From assembly GCF_016185115.1 (NCBI RefSeq), contig NZ_JACPOF010000004.1:1-64000 (forward strand): a DNA stretch of 64,000 bases, given 5' to 3'. Made by a program: the position numbers and the translations under genes. The stretch is from Polaromonas sp. (lineage in GTDB: Bacteria; Pseudomonadota; Gammaproteobacteria; Burkholderiales; Burkholderiaceae_C). This document shows positions 33,695 through 44,828 of this stretch, one piece after another. The notes below the pieces were generated by a model. It was not told where the DNA came from. It saw only the letters and a program-made list of their open reading frames with translations, and searched no databases. Within the stretch, counting starts at the first letter, position 1; every line of letters starts with the position of its first letter.

Positions 33695-36592
33695 ATGAGT
33701 TCAAACTCGCAGTCGTCCACGTCTGCATCGTCAATTTACGCCGCCTACAGCGGCAACACCTATCTCTTCGGCGGCAATGCGCCCTATGTCGAAGAGATGT
33801 ACGAAAACTACCTCGCCAATCCCGGCAGCGTGCCCGACACCTGGCGCGAGTATTTCGACGCCCTCCAGCACGTTCCCGCAGTTGACGGCAGCAATGCCAA
33901 AGACGTGCCGCACCTGCCGGTCATCAATGCATTCGCCGAGCGCGCCAAACAGGGCCAGACCAGGGTTGTCGTGGCCAGTGCCGATTCCGAAATGGGCCGC
34001 AAGCGCACCGCCGTCCAGCAGCTCATTGCCGCCTACCGCAACGTCGGCGCACGCTGGGCCGACCTCGACCCGCTCAAACGCACCGAGCGCGACAAGATTC
34101 CCGAACTTGAGCCGTCTTTCTATGGTTTCGGCGATGCCGACCAGGAAACCGTCTTCAACACCAGCAACACCTTCTTCGGCAAGGACACCATGTCCCTGCG
34201 CGAGTTGCTGAACGCCCTGCGCGAAACGTATTGCGGCACCATTGGCGCCGAGTACATGTACATGACGGACCAGAACCAGAAGCGCTGGTGGCAGCAAAAA
34301 CTGGAAGCCATCCGCAGCAAGCCCAGCCTGAGCAAGGAAAAGAAGCTCCACATCCTGGACCGCCTGAGCGCAGCCGAAGGCCTGGAGCGTTTCCTGCACA
34401 CCAAGTACGTCGGCCAGAAGCGCTTCTCGCTTGAAGGCGGCGAAAGTTTTATCGCCTCCATGGACGAACTCATCCAGCGCGGCGGTGAAATCGGCGTGAA
34501 GGAAATCGTCATAGGCATGGCCCACCGCGGCCGCCTGAATGTGCTGGTCAACTCCCTGGGCAAGGTGCCGGCAGACCTGTTCGCCGAGTTCGACCACACA
34601 GCACCTGAAGACCTGCCCAGCGGTGACGTGAAGTACCACCAGGGTTTCAGCTCCGACGTGACCACCCCTGGCGGCCCGGTTCACCTGAGCCTTGCCTTCA
34701 ACCCCTCGCACCTGGAAATCGTCAACCCCGTGGTGGAAGGTTCCGTGCGTGCCCGCATGGACCGCCGCGATGACCCCAAAGGCCTGCAGGTGCTGCCCGT
34801 GCTGGTGCACGGCGACGCCGCCTTTGCAGGGCAGGGCGTTGTGATGGAAACACTGGCGCTGGCCGAAACGCGCGGTTATTTCACCGGCGGTACGGTGCAC
34901 ATCGTCATCAACAACCAGATCGGCTTTACCACCAGCGACCCGCGCGACAGCCGCTCGACGCTGTATTGCTCCGATGTCGTCAAGATGATCGAAGCACCTG
35001 TGCTGCACGTCAACGGTGACGACCCCGAAGCCGTCGTGCTGGCCACCCAATTGGCGCTGGAGTTCCGCATGGCTTTCCAGAAGGATGTTGTGGTTGACAT
35101 CATCTGCTTCCGCAAGCTGGGCCACAACGAGCAGGACACGCCTGCGCTGACCCAGCCGCTGATGTACAAAAAGATTGCGCAGCACCCCGGTACGCGCAAG
35201 CTGTATGCCGACAAGCTGTCCGCACAGGGCATGGGCGACACGCTGGGCGACGACATGGTCAAGGCCGTGCGCGCCGCCCTGGACGCAGGCAAGAGCACCT
35301 TTGACCCGGTCATCACCAACTTCAAGAGCAAGTACTCGGTCGACTGGAGCCCCTACCTCGGCAAGAAGTGGACAGATGCGGGCGACACCGCATTGCCCAT
35401 GGCCGAGTGGAAGCGCATCGCTGAAAAAATCACGACCATTCCTGCAACCGTCACGCCGCACCAGCTGGTCAAGAAGGTCTATGACGACCGCGCAGCCATG
35501 GGCCGCGGTGACGTGCCGGTGGACTGGGGCATGGGCGAGCACATGGCCTTCGCCTCGCTGGTGGCCAGTGGCTACCCCGTTCGCCTGTCGGGTGAAGACT
35601 GCGGCCGCGGTACCTTCACGCACCGCCATGCCGTCATTCATGACCAGAACCGCGAAAAGTTCGACACCGGTACCTATGTGCCGCTGCAGAACGTGGCCGA
35701 CAAGCAGGCGCCGTTTGTGGTCATCGACTCCATCCTGTCAGAAGAAGCCGTGCTGGCTTTTGAATACGGCTATGCATCGAACGACCCCAACACGCTGGTG
35801 ATCTGGGAAGCGCAGTTTGGCGACTTTGCCAACGGCGCACAGGTCGTGATCGACCAGTTCATTGCCTCCGGTGAAGTCAAGTGGGGCCGCGTCAACGGCA
35901 TCACGCTGATGCTGCCGCACGGCTATGAAGGCCAGGGCCCGGAGCACAGCTCGGCACGCCTTGAGCGCTTCATGCAGCTGTCGGCAGACACCAACATGCA
36001 GGTGGTGCAGCCGACGACGGCCAGCCAGATCTTCCACGTGCTGCGCCGCCAGATGGTGCGCAACCTGCGCAAGCCCTTGATCATCATGACGCCGAAGTCG
36101 CTGCTGCGTAACAAGGACGCGACCTCGCCGCTGTCCGAGTTCACCAAGGGCGGTTTCCAGACGGTGATCCCCGAGCAGAAAGAAGACGTCATCAAGAAGG
36201 CCGACAAGGTCAAACGCATCGTGGCCTGCTCGGGCAAGGTGTATTACGACCTGGCCAAAAAGCGTGAGGAAAAGGGTCTTGACGACACGGTGCTGATCCG
36301 CATCGAGCAGCTCTACCCCTTCCCGCACAAGGCATTTGCCGCCGAGCTCAAGAAGTACCCGAACGCCACCGACATCGTATGGTGCCAGGACGAGCCGCAA
36401 AACCAGGGCGCATGGTTCTTTGTGCAGCACTACATCCACGAGAACATGCTTGAAGGCCAGAAGCTGGGTTATTCCGGCCGTGCGGCTTCCGCGTCGCCTG
36501 CGGTGGGTTATTCACACCTGCACCAGGAGCAGCAAAAGGCGCTGGTTGAAGGCGCTTTCGGCAAGCTCAAGGGTTTTGTACTGACCAAATAA
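33695..36592 (+). CDS. sucA: 2-oxoglutarate dehydrogenase E1 component
   Basis: A 965-residue thiamine-diphosphate enzyme. The N-terminal SSIYAAYSGNTYLFGGNAPYVEEMYENYL-type region (E2-binding) is followed by GMAHRGRLNVLVNSLGK, the TPP site, and the transketolase-like domain with LPHGYEGQGPEHSSARLER. It decarboxylates 2-oxoglutarate and passes succinyl to SucB. The ATG at 33695 has GGAGG 9-10 bp upstream; an ATG at 33662 is in frame but lacks a clear site. It heads a sucA-sucB-lpdA operon. Confidence 0.97.
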   Translation: MSSNSQSSTSASSIYAAYSGNTYLFGGNAPYVEEMYENYLANPGSVPDTWREYFDALQHVPAVDGSNAKDVPHLPVINAFAERAKQGQTRVVVASADSEMGRKRTAVQQLIAAYRNVGARWADLDPLKRTERDKIPELEPSFYGFGDADQETVFNTSNTFFGKDTMSLRELLNALRETYCGTIGAEYMYMTDQNQKRWWQQKLEAIRSKPSLSKEKKLHILDRLSAAEGLERFLHTKYVGQKRFSLEGGESFIASMDELIQRGGEIGVKEIVIGMAHRGRLNVLVNSLGKVPADLFAEFDHTAPEDLPSGDVKYHQGFSSDVTTPGGPVHLSLAFNPSHLEIVNPVVEGSVRARMDRRDDPKGLQVLPVLVHGDAAFAGQGVVMETLALAETRGYFTGGTVHIVINNQIGFTTSDPRDSRSTLYCSDVVKMIEAPVLHVNGDDPEAVVLATQLALEFRMAFQKDVVVDIICFRKLGHNEQDTPALTQPLMYKKIAQHPGTRKLYADKLSAQGMGDTLGDDMVKAVRAALDAGKSTFDPVITNFKSKYSVDWSPYLGKKWTDAGDTALPMAEWKRIAEKITTIPATVTPHQLVKKVYDDRAAMGRGDVPVDWGMGEHMAFASLVASGYPVRLSGEDCGRGTFTHRHAVIHDQNREKFDTGTYVPLQNVADKQAPFVVIDSILSEEAVLAFEYGYASNDPNTLVIWEAQFGDFANGAQVVIDQFIASGEVKWGRVNGITLMLPHGYEGQGPEHSSARLERFMQLSADTNMQVVQPTTASQIFHVLRRQMVRNLRKPLIIMTPKSLLRNKDATSPLSEFTKGGFQTVIPEQKEDVIKKADKVKRIVACSGKVYYDLAKKREEKGLDDTVLIRIEQLYPFPHKAFAAELKKYPNATDIVWCQDEPQNQGAWFFVQHYIHENMLEGQKLGYSGRAASASPAVGYSHLHQEQQKALVEGAFGKLKGFVLTK

Positions 36593-36641
36593 GGTCACTG
36601 TCGCCCCACACAGATACACAAGAAATAATTGAAAGAAATAC

Positions 36642-37901
36642 ATGGCTATCGTAGACGTCAAAGTTCCCCAGCTGTCTGAATCCGTGGCGGAAGCCACCAT
36701 GCTGCAGTGGAAGAAAAAAGTCGGAGACGCAGTTGCGGTCGATGAAATCCTGATCGAGATCGAGACTGACAAGGTCGTGCTGGAGGTGCCAGCACCTTCA
36801 GCAGGGGTCATCACCGAAATACTGGTGGCCGATGGTGGCACCGTGGCTGCCGAGCAGCTCATCGCCAAGATCGACACCGAAGGCAAGGGCGCTGCGGCTG
36901 CTCCTGCACCGGCTGCTGCAGCCGCAGCGGCGCCTGCCGCCGCACAGGCCTCGGCGCCCGCTCCCGCAACTTCGGGCGCTGGCTCCATGGCTGGCGTGGC
37001 CATGCCTTCTGCCGCCAAACTGATGGCCGACAACAACATGGCCGCAGGTTCCGTTCCTGGCACCGGCAAGGACGGCCGCGTGACCAAGGGTGATGTGCTG
37101 GGCGCCGCCGCCAAACCTGCTGCGGCTGCAATCCCTACCGGGGCACCTGCCACTGCGTTGCCTCAGGTGTCTGCGCCTTCCAGGGCATCCGACCTGGGCG
37201 ACCGCCCCGAGCAGCGCGTGCCCATGAGCCGCCTGCGCGCCCGTATCGCCGAGCGCCTGCTGCAATCGCAATCGACCAACGCCATCCTGACGACCTTCAA
37301 CGAAGTCAACATGGCCCCGGTCATGGACATGCGCAAGCGCTTCCAGGAAAAGTTCGAAAAAGAGCATGGCGTCAAGCTTGGCTTCATGAGCTTTTTCGTC
37401 AAGGCTGCGGTTCACGCCCTCAAGAAATACCCGGTTCTGAATGCGTCTGTTGATGGCAATGACGTCGTCTATCACGGCTACTTCGACATCGGTATTGCGG
37501 TGGGTTCGCCGCGCGGCCTCGTCGTGCCCATCCTGCGCAATGCAGACCAGATGAGCTTTGCCGACATCGAGAAGAAGATTGCAGAGTTCGGCCAGAAGGC
37601 CAAGGACGGCAAGCTGGGCATTGAAGACATGACAGGCGGCACCTTCTCCATCAGCAACGGCGGCACTTTCGGTTCCATGATGTCCACCCCCATCATCAAC
37701 CCGCCGCAAAGCGCCATCCTGGGCGTGCACGCCACCAAGGACCGTGCCATGGTTGAAAACGGCCAGGTTGTGGTTCGCCCGATGAACTACTTCGCCATGT
37801 CCTATGACCACCGCATCATCGACGGCCGTGAAGCGGTCCTGGGCCTGGTGGCCATGAAGGAAGCGCTGGAAGACCCGGCACGCCTCCTGTTTGATTTGTG
37901 A
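36642..37901 (+). CDS. sucB: Dihydrolipoyllysine succinyltransferase, E2 of 2-oxoglutarate dehydrogenase
   Basis: A 419-residue protein with an N-terminal lipoyl domain (lipoylated Lys44 in [13 protein letters not shown]), an Ala/Pro linker (about 80-112), a peripheral subunit-binding domain ([26 protein letters not shown] region) and the C-terminal acyltransferase with [13 protein letters not shown]. It transfers the succinyl group to CoA and forms the complex core. It starts 50 bp after sucA; a REP-like element follows. Confidence 0.97.
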   Translation: MAIVDVKVPQLSESVAEATMLQWKKKVGDAVAVDEILIEIETDKVVLEVPAPSAGVITEILVADGGTVAAEQLIAKIDTEGKGAAAAPAPAAAAAAAPAAAQASAPAPATSGAGSMAGVAMPSAAKLMADNNMAAGSVPGTGKDGRVTKGDVLGAAAKPAAAAIPTGAPATALPQVSAPSRASDLGDRPEQRVPMSRLRARIAERLLQSQSTNAILTTFNEVNMAPVMDMRKRFQEKFEKEHGVKLGFMSFFVKAAVHALKKYPVLNASVDGNDVVYHGYFDIGIAVGSPRGLVVPILRNADQMSFADIEKKIAEFGQKAKDGKLGIEDMTGGTFSISNGGTFGSMMSTPIINPPQSAILGVHATKDRAMVENGQVVVRPMNYFAMSYDHRIIDGREAVLGLVAMKEALEDPARLLFDL

Positions 37902-37911
37902 CACCCCTGTT

Positions 37912-37987
37912 GCCGCTCACTGCGTGTAGCGGCCTCCCCCTTCAAGGGGGCGACACCTGCGGCCCGGCAAAGCCGGTTCCGCGGTGT
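37912..37987. repeat. GC-rich REP-like palindromic element between sucB and lpdA
   Basis: Three stems lie in a row: GCCGCT/AGCGGC (37912-37933), CCCCCTT/AAGGGGG around 37936-37950, and a longer stem ACACC...GGTGT enclosing CCGGC-AAA-GCCGG (about 37953-37987). The text resembles the GC-rich intergenic repeats common in Comamonadaceae genomes, from memory. It may stabilise the sucAB transcript and lower lpdA expression. Confidence 0.6.
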
Positions 37988-38067
37988 CTCTTGAAAAGGC
38001 TTTGCTTCGTTCGCCGGTGCGAAGGCAAACCCAGGTATTGCCACCGGCAGCTTTATTGAAAGAGTAC

Positions 38068-39495
<1,428 letters not shown>

Positions 39496-39507
39496 ACGGC
39501 AACACGG

Positions 39508-40611
39508 GTGACAGGTCCGGTTCGCGCAGCCTACGAGGCTGAGCTTGTAGCGCGGGGTTACGTCAGTGACCCCGCCCAGTTGCGGGCCGTAGATGCACTT
39601 GAGCGTTGCGCTGCCGAATGGGCCGGGTTCAAGGCGCAGCGATCCAATGCCCTCAAGAAGCTGATCAATCGCCCGCCGATTCCTCGTGGCGTTTATATGT
39701 TTGGCGGCGTGGGGCGCGGCAAAAGCTTCCTCATGGACTGCTTTTTCAACGCCGTGCCGCTGAATCGCAAAACCAGACTGCATTTTCATGAGTTCATGCG
39801 TGAAGTGCACCGCGAGTTGCGCGACCTTCAGGGAACGGCAGACCCGCTGGACGAGCTCGGCAAGCGCATGTCGAAGCGCTATCGCCTGATCTGCTTTGAC
39901 GAATTCCATGTCGCGGACATTACCGATGCGCTTATCCTGCACCGGCTGCTGGCGGCGCTGTTTGAAAACGGCGTCGGGTTTGTCACGACATCCAACTTTC
40001 ACCCGGATGACCTCTACCCCAACGGCATGCACCGGGATCGCGTGCTGCCGGCCATTGAGCTGCTCAAGGAGAAGCTTGAAATTGTCAACGTCGACAACGG
40101 CACGGACTATCGCCGGCGTACGATGGAGCAGTTGACGCTCTACCACACGCCGCTGGGTGCAAAGGCCAATGCCGAGATGAGGGATTCCTTCAACAAACTG
40201 GCCGAATCGCCCGACGAAAACCCCATCCTGCATATCGAATCGCGCCAGATACAGGCCAGCAGAAAGGCCGGTGGCCTTGTATGGTTTGATTTCAAAACGC
40301 TCTGCGGCGGGCCCAGGTCCCAAAACGACTACCTTGAAATCGCCACGCAGTTCCACACTGTTTTCCTTAGCGATGTACCCGCCATGCCCATGCGGATGTC
40401 CTCGGAAGCGCGGCGCTTTACATGGCTGATAGACGTGCTTTACGACAGGCGTGTAAAACTCATCATGTCGGCAGAGGTGGGCCCCGATGCGTTGTACACG
40501 GAAGGGCCTCTGGCCCACGAGTTTCCCCGCACCATCTCACGCCTGGAAGAAATGCAGTCTGCCGAGTACCTTGCGCTGGAGCGCAGGGATGTAGACACCA
40601 CATTGACATGA
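39508..40611 (+). CDS. zapE: ZapE/AFG1-type ATPase, cell-division protein
   Basis: A 367-residue P-loop ATPase. The Walker A is MFGGVGRGKSFLMD, the Walker B is RLICFDEFHVADITDALIL, and VTTSNFHPDDLYPNGMHRDR is the conserved sensor segment. ZapE associates with the FtsZ ring under stress; the mitochondrial relative AFG1 acts in protein quality control. The start is GTG at 39508, 12 bp after lpdA, and the stop overlaps the next gene's ATG. This suc-lpd-zapE order is common in Burkholderiales, from memory. Confidence 0.93.
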   Translation: MTGPVRAAYEAELVARGYVSDPAQLRAVDALERCAAEWAGFKAQRSNALKKLINRPPIPRGVYMFGGVGRGKSFLMDCFFNAVPLNRKTRLHFHEFMREVHRELRDLQGTADPLDELGKRMSKRYRLICFDEFHVADITDALILHRLLAALFENGVGFVTTSNFHPDDLYPNGMHRDRVLPAIELLKEKLEIVNVDNGTDYRRRTMEQLTLYHTPLGAKANAEMRDSFNKLAESPDENPILHIESRQIQASRKAGGLVWFDFKTLCGGPRSQNDYLEIATQFHTVFLSDVPAMPMRMSSEARRFTWLIDVLYDRRVKLIMSAEVGPDALYTEGPLAHEFPRTISRLEEMQSAEYLALERRDVDTTLT

Positions 40612-41258
40612 AAAAAATACTGTTGTTGCTGCTGTCGGCTCTGGCGCTTGCTGTGCATGCGCAGCTCCCGCCTGCTGCCGCCCCGGCATCTGTCCCGATG
40701 GCGGATGTGGAGCGTACCCGCATCAACAACGCGCGAGCGCGCCTTGAGGCAGGCTTTGTGACAGAGGAGATTGCCTGCTACAAAAAATTCCTGGTCAACA
40801 GATGCCTCGACGAGATCAAACCAAGGCGGCGAGACGCCATGGCTGATCTGCGGCGCCAGGAAGTCCTGCTTGATGAGCTGGATCGCAAGGCCAGGGCGGC
40901 CGAGCAGATTCTCAAAACGGAAGAAAAATCGTCACTTGAGAAACAGCAGGATGCGGCCGACAGGCGCGCAACGTCCCTCAAGGATTTTGACGATCGCATG
41001 GAACGCGACGCGCAGAAAAAAGCTGATCGGGATACCCTGAAAGCGAATGAGAAAACCAATGTCGAATCGGCTGCCAGCAGGGTGACAAACAACCAGCAAA
41101 AGGCATCGGGCCGGTCCACAAAAAAGGCCGAAAGTGCCGAAGAAGTCCGCAAATTCAACGAGCGGCTGGAAAAAGCGAAGGAGCGGCAGGCCAGGCATGA
41201 GCGTGACGAGGCCGCCCGCACCGGCCCGCCCGCCAAATCACTGCCCCAGCCTCAATAG
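40608..41258 (+). CDS. Exported coiled-coil protein of unknown function
   Basis: A 216-residue protein. It has a clear signal peptide (MKKILLLLLSALALAVHAQ) and a highly charged Lys/Glu/Arg/Ala-rich helical body, probably a long coiled coil from about residue 75 to 205. Two cysteines (IACYKKFLVNRCLDE, near 59 and 67) could form a disulfide. The ATG overlaps the zapE stop (ATGA). No catalytic domain is seen. It lies 78 bp before the type I secretion genes, but coupling to zapE suggests it belongs with that gene. Confidence 0.7.
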   Translation: MKKILLLLLSALALAVHAQLPPAAAPASVPMADVERTRINNARARLEAGFVTEEIACYKKFLVNRCLDEIKPRRRDAMADLRRQEVLLDELDRKARAAEQILKTEEKSSLEKQQDAADRRATSLKDFDDRMERDAQKKADRDTLKANEKTNVESAASRVTNNQQKASGRSTKKAESAEEVRKFNERLEKAKERQARHERDEAARTGPPAKSLPQPQ

Positions 41259-41324
41259 CATCCTTACCACGGCATGCCCCAAAGCGGTTGCATAGCTGCG
41301 ACCCTCGACTAAAATCGGCTGGCG

Positions 41325-41335
41325 ATTTGTAACAT
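41325..41335. promoter_or_regulatory. Shared 11-mer before the HlyD-like gene
   Basis: ATTTGTAACAT occurs here and again at 50146-50156 before the OmpR-type regulator gene. It sits inside a dyad, GCGATT at 41322-41327 and AATCGC at 41341-41346. It is a candidate binding site for a regulator shared by the secretion genes and the two-component system. It is only 1 bp before the assumed TTG start, so either the site or that start may be wrong. Confidence 0.4.
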
Positions 41336-41336
41336 T

Positions 41337-42641
41337 TTGCAATCGCTCCCTGATTTGACCCCAAACCCGCCAATCCCAAAGCCTGATACCAAGCTCTTCC
41401 GCGAGGAAGTGCTGGAAGCGCGCAGTACCAGTGCTTTGGGGGAAATTGTTCTCAATCCGCGCGTGTCCATGTCCTGGTTCGCAGGCATCGCCGCCGTGAT
41501 TGGCCTCACCGTCGTGCTGTTCATGACGCTGGGCAGTTACACCCGCCGCTCCACGGTGACGGGCCAGCTGGTCCCATCCGCGGGTGTTATTCGCGTTTTT
41601 ACGCCCCAGCCCGGTGTGGTGGTCGAAAAGGCCGTTGTCGAAGGGCAGGCCGTTAAAAAAGGCGATGTGCTCTACGTGTTGAGCAGCGACCGTGTGGGTG
41701 CCGGCTCACGCGAGATTCAGATGGACATAAGCGCCCAGGTAGATGAGCGCAAACGCTCCCTGGAGGCGGAAATCGCCCGTAACCGCATTGTTGAAACCGG
41801 CGATGTCGGTTTGCTTGAGCGCCGCGTCGGCATTTTGCGCGCAGAGGCTGCCGCCTTCCAGCGACAGCTTGAACAGCAGCAGATACGCCTGAAAATTGCG
41901 GAAGATGCGCGCACGCGTTACCAGGGCCTGGCCGACCAGGACTACATACCGCGCGAGCAGCTTTACCAGAAGGAGGCCGAGCTCAGCGAGCAGCAGGCAA
42001 GAATGCAGCAACTGCAGCGCGAGTCCCTGACTGGCCAGCGTGAACTGGCAACAGCGGTGCGTGAGATAGAGGCAACGCGCATGCGCTTTGCCAACCAGAA
42101 TTCGATTCTGCAGCGCAGCATCTCGTCTGCCCGGCAGGAGCTGACCGAAGTTGAAGGCCGGCGCCGCGTGGTGATCACTGCGCCCGAGGCGGGCCGGGCA
42201 ACCCTGGTCGCCGGGGAAGTTGGCCAGACTGTGGACACCACGCGCCCACTGGTCAATGTGGTGCCCCAGGACGGGAAACTCGAAGCGCGCCTTTATGCAC
42301 CCAGCCGCACCATCGGATTTGTGCGCAAGGGTGACAGGGTGCTTGTGCGTTACCAGTCCTACCCTTTCCAGAAATTTGGCCAGTACGAAGGCGTGGTGGA
42401 GTCCGTGTCCAACGCCTCTGTGCCGGCGACCGAACAGATTGGCTTTACCCTGCCGGATACCCCGGTGGGTGAACCCGTGTTTTCCATTACCGTCAGGCTG
42501 AACCAGCAAAGCGTCAGGACCTACGGTACCGAACTGCCCCTGCAGGCCGGGATGCGGCTGGATGCAGACATACTGCAGGAGACCAGGCGCCTCTATGAGT
42601 GGATGCTGGAGCCGCTCTACAGCATTTCGGGACGGATGTGA
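41337..42641 (+). CDS. HlyD-family periplasmic adaptor of a type I (peptide) secretion system
   Basis: A 434-residue membrane-fusion protein. The N-terminal LFREEVLEARSTSALGEIVL is characteristic of adaptors paired with C39-peptidase ABC exporters (RaxA/CvaA type). One membrane segment follows (about 45-67), then two lipoyl half-motifs around a long coiled coil (about 125-260) and a beta-barrel domain ending YEWMLEPLYSISGRM. It joins the ABC transporter to the TolC channel. The start is uncertain: TTG at 41337 gives the full frame, but TTG 41355 is also possible and neither has a strong ribosome site. The ABC gene starts 18 bp after. Confidence 0.9.
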   Translation: MQSLPDLTPNPPIPKPDTKLFREEVLEARSTSALGEIVLNPRVSMSWFAGIAAVIGLTVVLFMTLGSYTRRSTVTGQLVPSAGVIRVFTPQPGVVVEKAVVEGQAVKKGDVLYVLSSDRVGAGSREIQMDISAQVDERKRSLEAEIARNRIVETGDVGLLERRVGILRAEAAAFQRQLEQQQIRLKIAEDARTRYQGLADQDYIPREQLYQKEAELSEQQARMQQLQRESLTGQRELATAVREIEATRMRFANQNSILQRSISSARQELTEVEGRRRVVITAPEAGRATLVAGEVGQTVDTTRPLVNVVPQDGKLEARLYAPSRTIGFVRKGDRVLVRYQSYPFQKFGQYEGVVESVSNASVPATEQIGFTLPDTPVGEPVFSITVRLNQQSVRTYGTELPLQAGMRLDADILQETRRLYEWMLEPLYSISGRM

Positions 42642-42659
42642 TGTTGAAGAAGGACCACC

Positions 42660-44828
42660 GTGGCCTGGATTGAATCGCTGTCCCTGGGCTTGCGCCGACG
42701 CCTGCCTGTCATCCTCCAGACAGAAGCTGCCGAGTGCGGCCTGGCATGCCTGGCCATGGTACTGGGCTACCACGGTGTCATGACCGATCTTGCGACATTG
42801 CGCGCACGCCATGCGATTTCCCTCAAGGGCATCACGCTCGCGTCACTTGGCAAACTTGCACAGGAAGAAAAGCTGGGTTTTCGGGCTGTCAGGCTGGACT
42901 TGCCGGACCTCGACAAGCTGCGCCTTCCCGCCATCCTGCATTGGGATCTGAACCATTTTGTGGTGCTCAAGGCGGTCACGGGCAACACCATCACGATTCA
43001 CGACCCCGATGTCGGGGAGCGCAAGTTTCGGCTTGATGAAGTTTCCCGGCTTTTCACAGGTGTGGCCCTTGAGTTGTGGCCTGATCCCGGTTTTGAGCCG
43101 CGCAAGGAAAAGACATCCATTTCTCTGGGGCAGTTGACGGGCCAGGTCTCGGGATTCCTGCCTTCCCTGGCCCAGTTGCTGACGCTGTCGCTGGTGCTGC
43201 AGGTCTTCGTGCTGGTCAACCCGCTGTTCATGCAGTTGATCGTCGATCAGGTTGTTGTGTCGCGCGATACCAGCCTGCTGACGACTCTGGCGCTGGGCTT
43301 TCTCCTGCTTTTGCTGGTGCAGCAGGGCATAGGCCTCGTGCGCAGCTGGTTGCTGCTGTCCATCAGCACATCCATCCGGGTGCAGTGGAAGGCCAACATC
43401 TTCAGTCACCTGCTTCGCCTGCCGCTTGAGTATTTCCAGAAACGGCATCTGGGCGACATTGTCTCCCGCACCAATTCCATCGATGAGATCCAGCGCGTGC
43501 TGACCGGGGCTTTCGTGGAAGCCCTGTTTGACGGTCTCATGGTCATCCTGACGCTGGGCATGATGTTCCTGTACAACCCGAGCCTGGCCGGGGTTTCGGT
43601 TCTCGCAGTTGCGCTTTACCTCGGCCTTCGACTCGCCTGGTTCAAGCCGCTATACCGTGCGACTGAAGAACAGATCGTACGTGCCGCAACGCTCTCTACC
43701 CACTACCTTGAGACGATACGCGGCATGCGGACCATCAAGCTGTTTTCACGGCAAATGGTGCGAAGGAGCGCATGGCAGACACTGCTGGTCAATGAAACAA
43801 ATGCCTCGCTCAAGATCCAGAAGCTGCGCATTTTTTACGGCCTCGCACGAAGCACGCTGAGTGGCGTCTTCAACATCATTCTGCTGTGGGTGGGTGCCAG
43901 CCAGATTCTTGCAGGCAACCTCAGCGTGGGCATGCTTGTGGCTTTCCTGGCTTACCGCGGCCAGTTCGATGCACGTTTTACAGGGCTGGTTGACCAGTTC
44001 ATTGACCTGAAAATGCTTGCCCTCTATGGCGAACGCCTGGCCGATGTTGTGCTGACGCCGGCCGAGGTCAACACGCGCCGTACCCTGACCACGCAGGCCG
44101 CATCGCAGGCGCCTGAGATACGCATCGAAAACCTGCGCTTCCGTTACGCAGAGCAGGACCCCTGGGTGCTGGATGGCCTGAACCTGCTCATAAAGCCCGG
44201 TGAGGCGGTGGCCATTACCGGCGCGTCGGGCTGTGGAAAAACCACGCTTGCCAACCTCCTGCTGGGTGTGTTGAAGCCCACCTCCGGGAGCATTCATATC
44301 GGAGGCGTTCCGCTTGAACATATGGGCCATGAGGAGTGGCGCGATATGGTGGGTACGGTGATGCAGGATGACACCCTGTTCTCGGGCTCCATCGCCGAAA
44401 ACATCTGCTTTTTTGATCCCCGGCCGGATCCAGCCCATATCGAGGAATCGGCCAGGCTGGCCGCCATTGCTTCGGACATCGAAGCCATGCCCATGGGATA
44501 CCAGACGCTTGTCGGCGACATGGGGACAGTGCTGTCCGGTGGCCAGAAGCAGCGTGTCACACTGGCGCGGGCGCTGTACAAGAAGCCGCAGGTGCTGATA
44601 CTCGATGAGGCCACCAGCCATCTCGATGTCAGGCGTGAAATACAGGTCAATGCCTCCATCGCAGGGCTGAACATCACCCGCATCGTTATTGCCCACAGGC
44701 CGGAAACCATCAAAGCTGCGCACCGGGTTGTCGATATGAACCGGGGGCAGGTCGTTTATGACGGCTCTCCCCAAGGTTATTTTGCGCAGGTAGAGATGGA
44801 TTCCCCGTCTCCCGCGTTGCCAGCGTGA
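42660..44828 (+). CDS. Peptidase-containing ABC transporter (C39, bacteriocin/microcin type)
   Basis: A 722-residue exporter. The N-terminal C39 protease has its full triad: Cys26 in QTEAAECGLAC, His99 in NHFVVLK and Asp115 in IHDPDVG. Five to six membrane helices follow (about 160-420), then an ATPase with Walker A GASGCGKTT, signature LSGGQKQR and Walker B LILDEATSHLD. Such proteins cut double-glycine leaders and export the core peptide in one step. An intact triad argues for a real GG-leader substrate. The start is GTG at 42660 behind GAAGAAGGA. It overlaps the TolC gene by 4 bp. Confidence 0.95.
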   Translation: MAWIESLSLGLRRRLPVILQTEAAECGLACLAMVLGYHGVMTDLATLRARHAISLKGITLASLGKLAQEEKLGFRAVRLDLPDLDKLRLPAILHWDLNHFVVLKAVTGNTITIHDPDVGERKFRLDEVSRLFTGVALELWPDPGFEPRKEKTSISLGQLTGQVSGFLPSLAQLLTLSLVLQVFVLVNPLFMQLIVDQVVVSRDTSLLTTLALGFLLLLLVQQGIGLVRSWLLLSISTSIRVQWKANIFSHLLRLPLEYFQKRHLGDIVSRTNSIDEIQRVLTGAFVEALFDGLMVILTLGMMFLYNPSLAGVSVLAVALYLGLRLAWFKPLYRATEEQIVRAATLSTHYLETIRGMRTIKLFSRQMVRRSAWQTLLVNETNASLKIQKLRIFYGLARSTLSGVFNIILLWVGASQILAGNLSVGMLVAFLAYRGQFDARFTGLVDQFIDLKMLALYGERLADVVLTPAEVNTRRTLTTQAASQAPEIRIENLRFRYAEQDPWVLDGLNLLIKPGEAVAITGASGCGKTTLANLLLGVLKPTSGSIHIGGVPLEHMGHEEWRDMVGTVMQDDTLFSGSIAENICFFDPRPDPAHIEESARLAAIASDIEAMPMGYQTLVGDMGTVLSGGQKQRVTLARALYKKPQVLILDEATSHLDVRREIQVNASIAGLNITRIVIAHRPETIKAAHRVVDMNRGQVVYDGSPQGYFAQVEMDSPSPALPA

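Noticed and set aside
33731..35641. Long minus-strand open frame opposite sucA
   Set aside because: It is the mirror of a highly conserved GC-rich gene. The product is His/Val-rich low-complexity text with no domain, and sucA is complete on the other strand.
41409..42641. GTG at 41409 as the start of the HlyD-like gene
   Set aside because: It would remove the conserved LFREE segment that precedes LEARSTSALGEIVL in this adaptor family, so a start upstream is needed.
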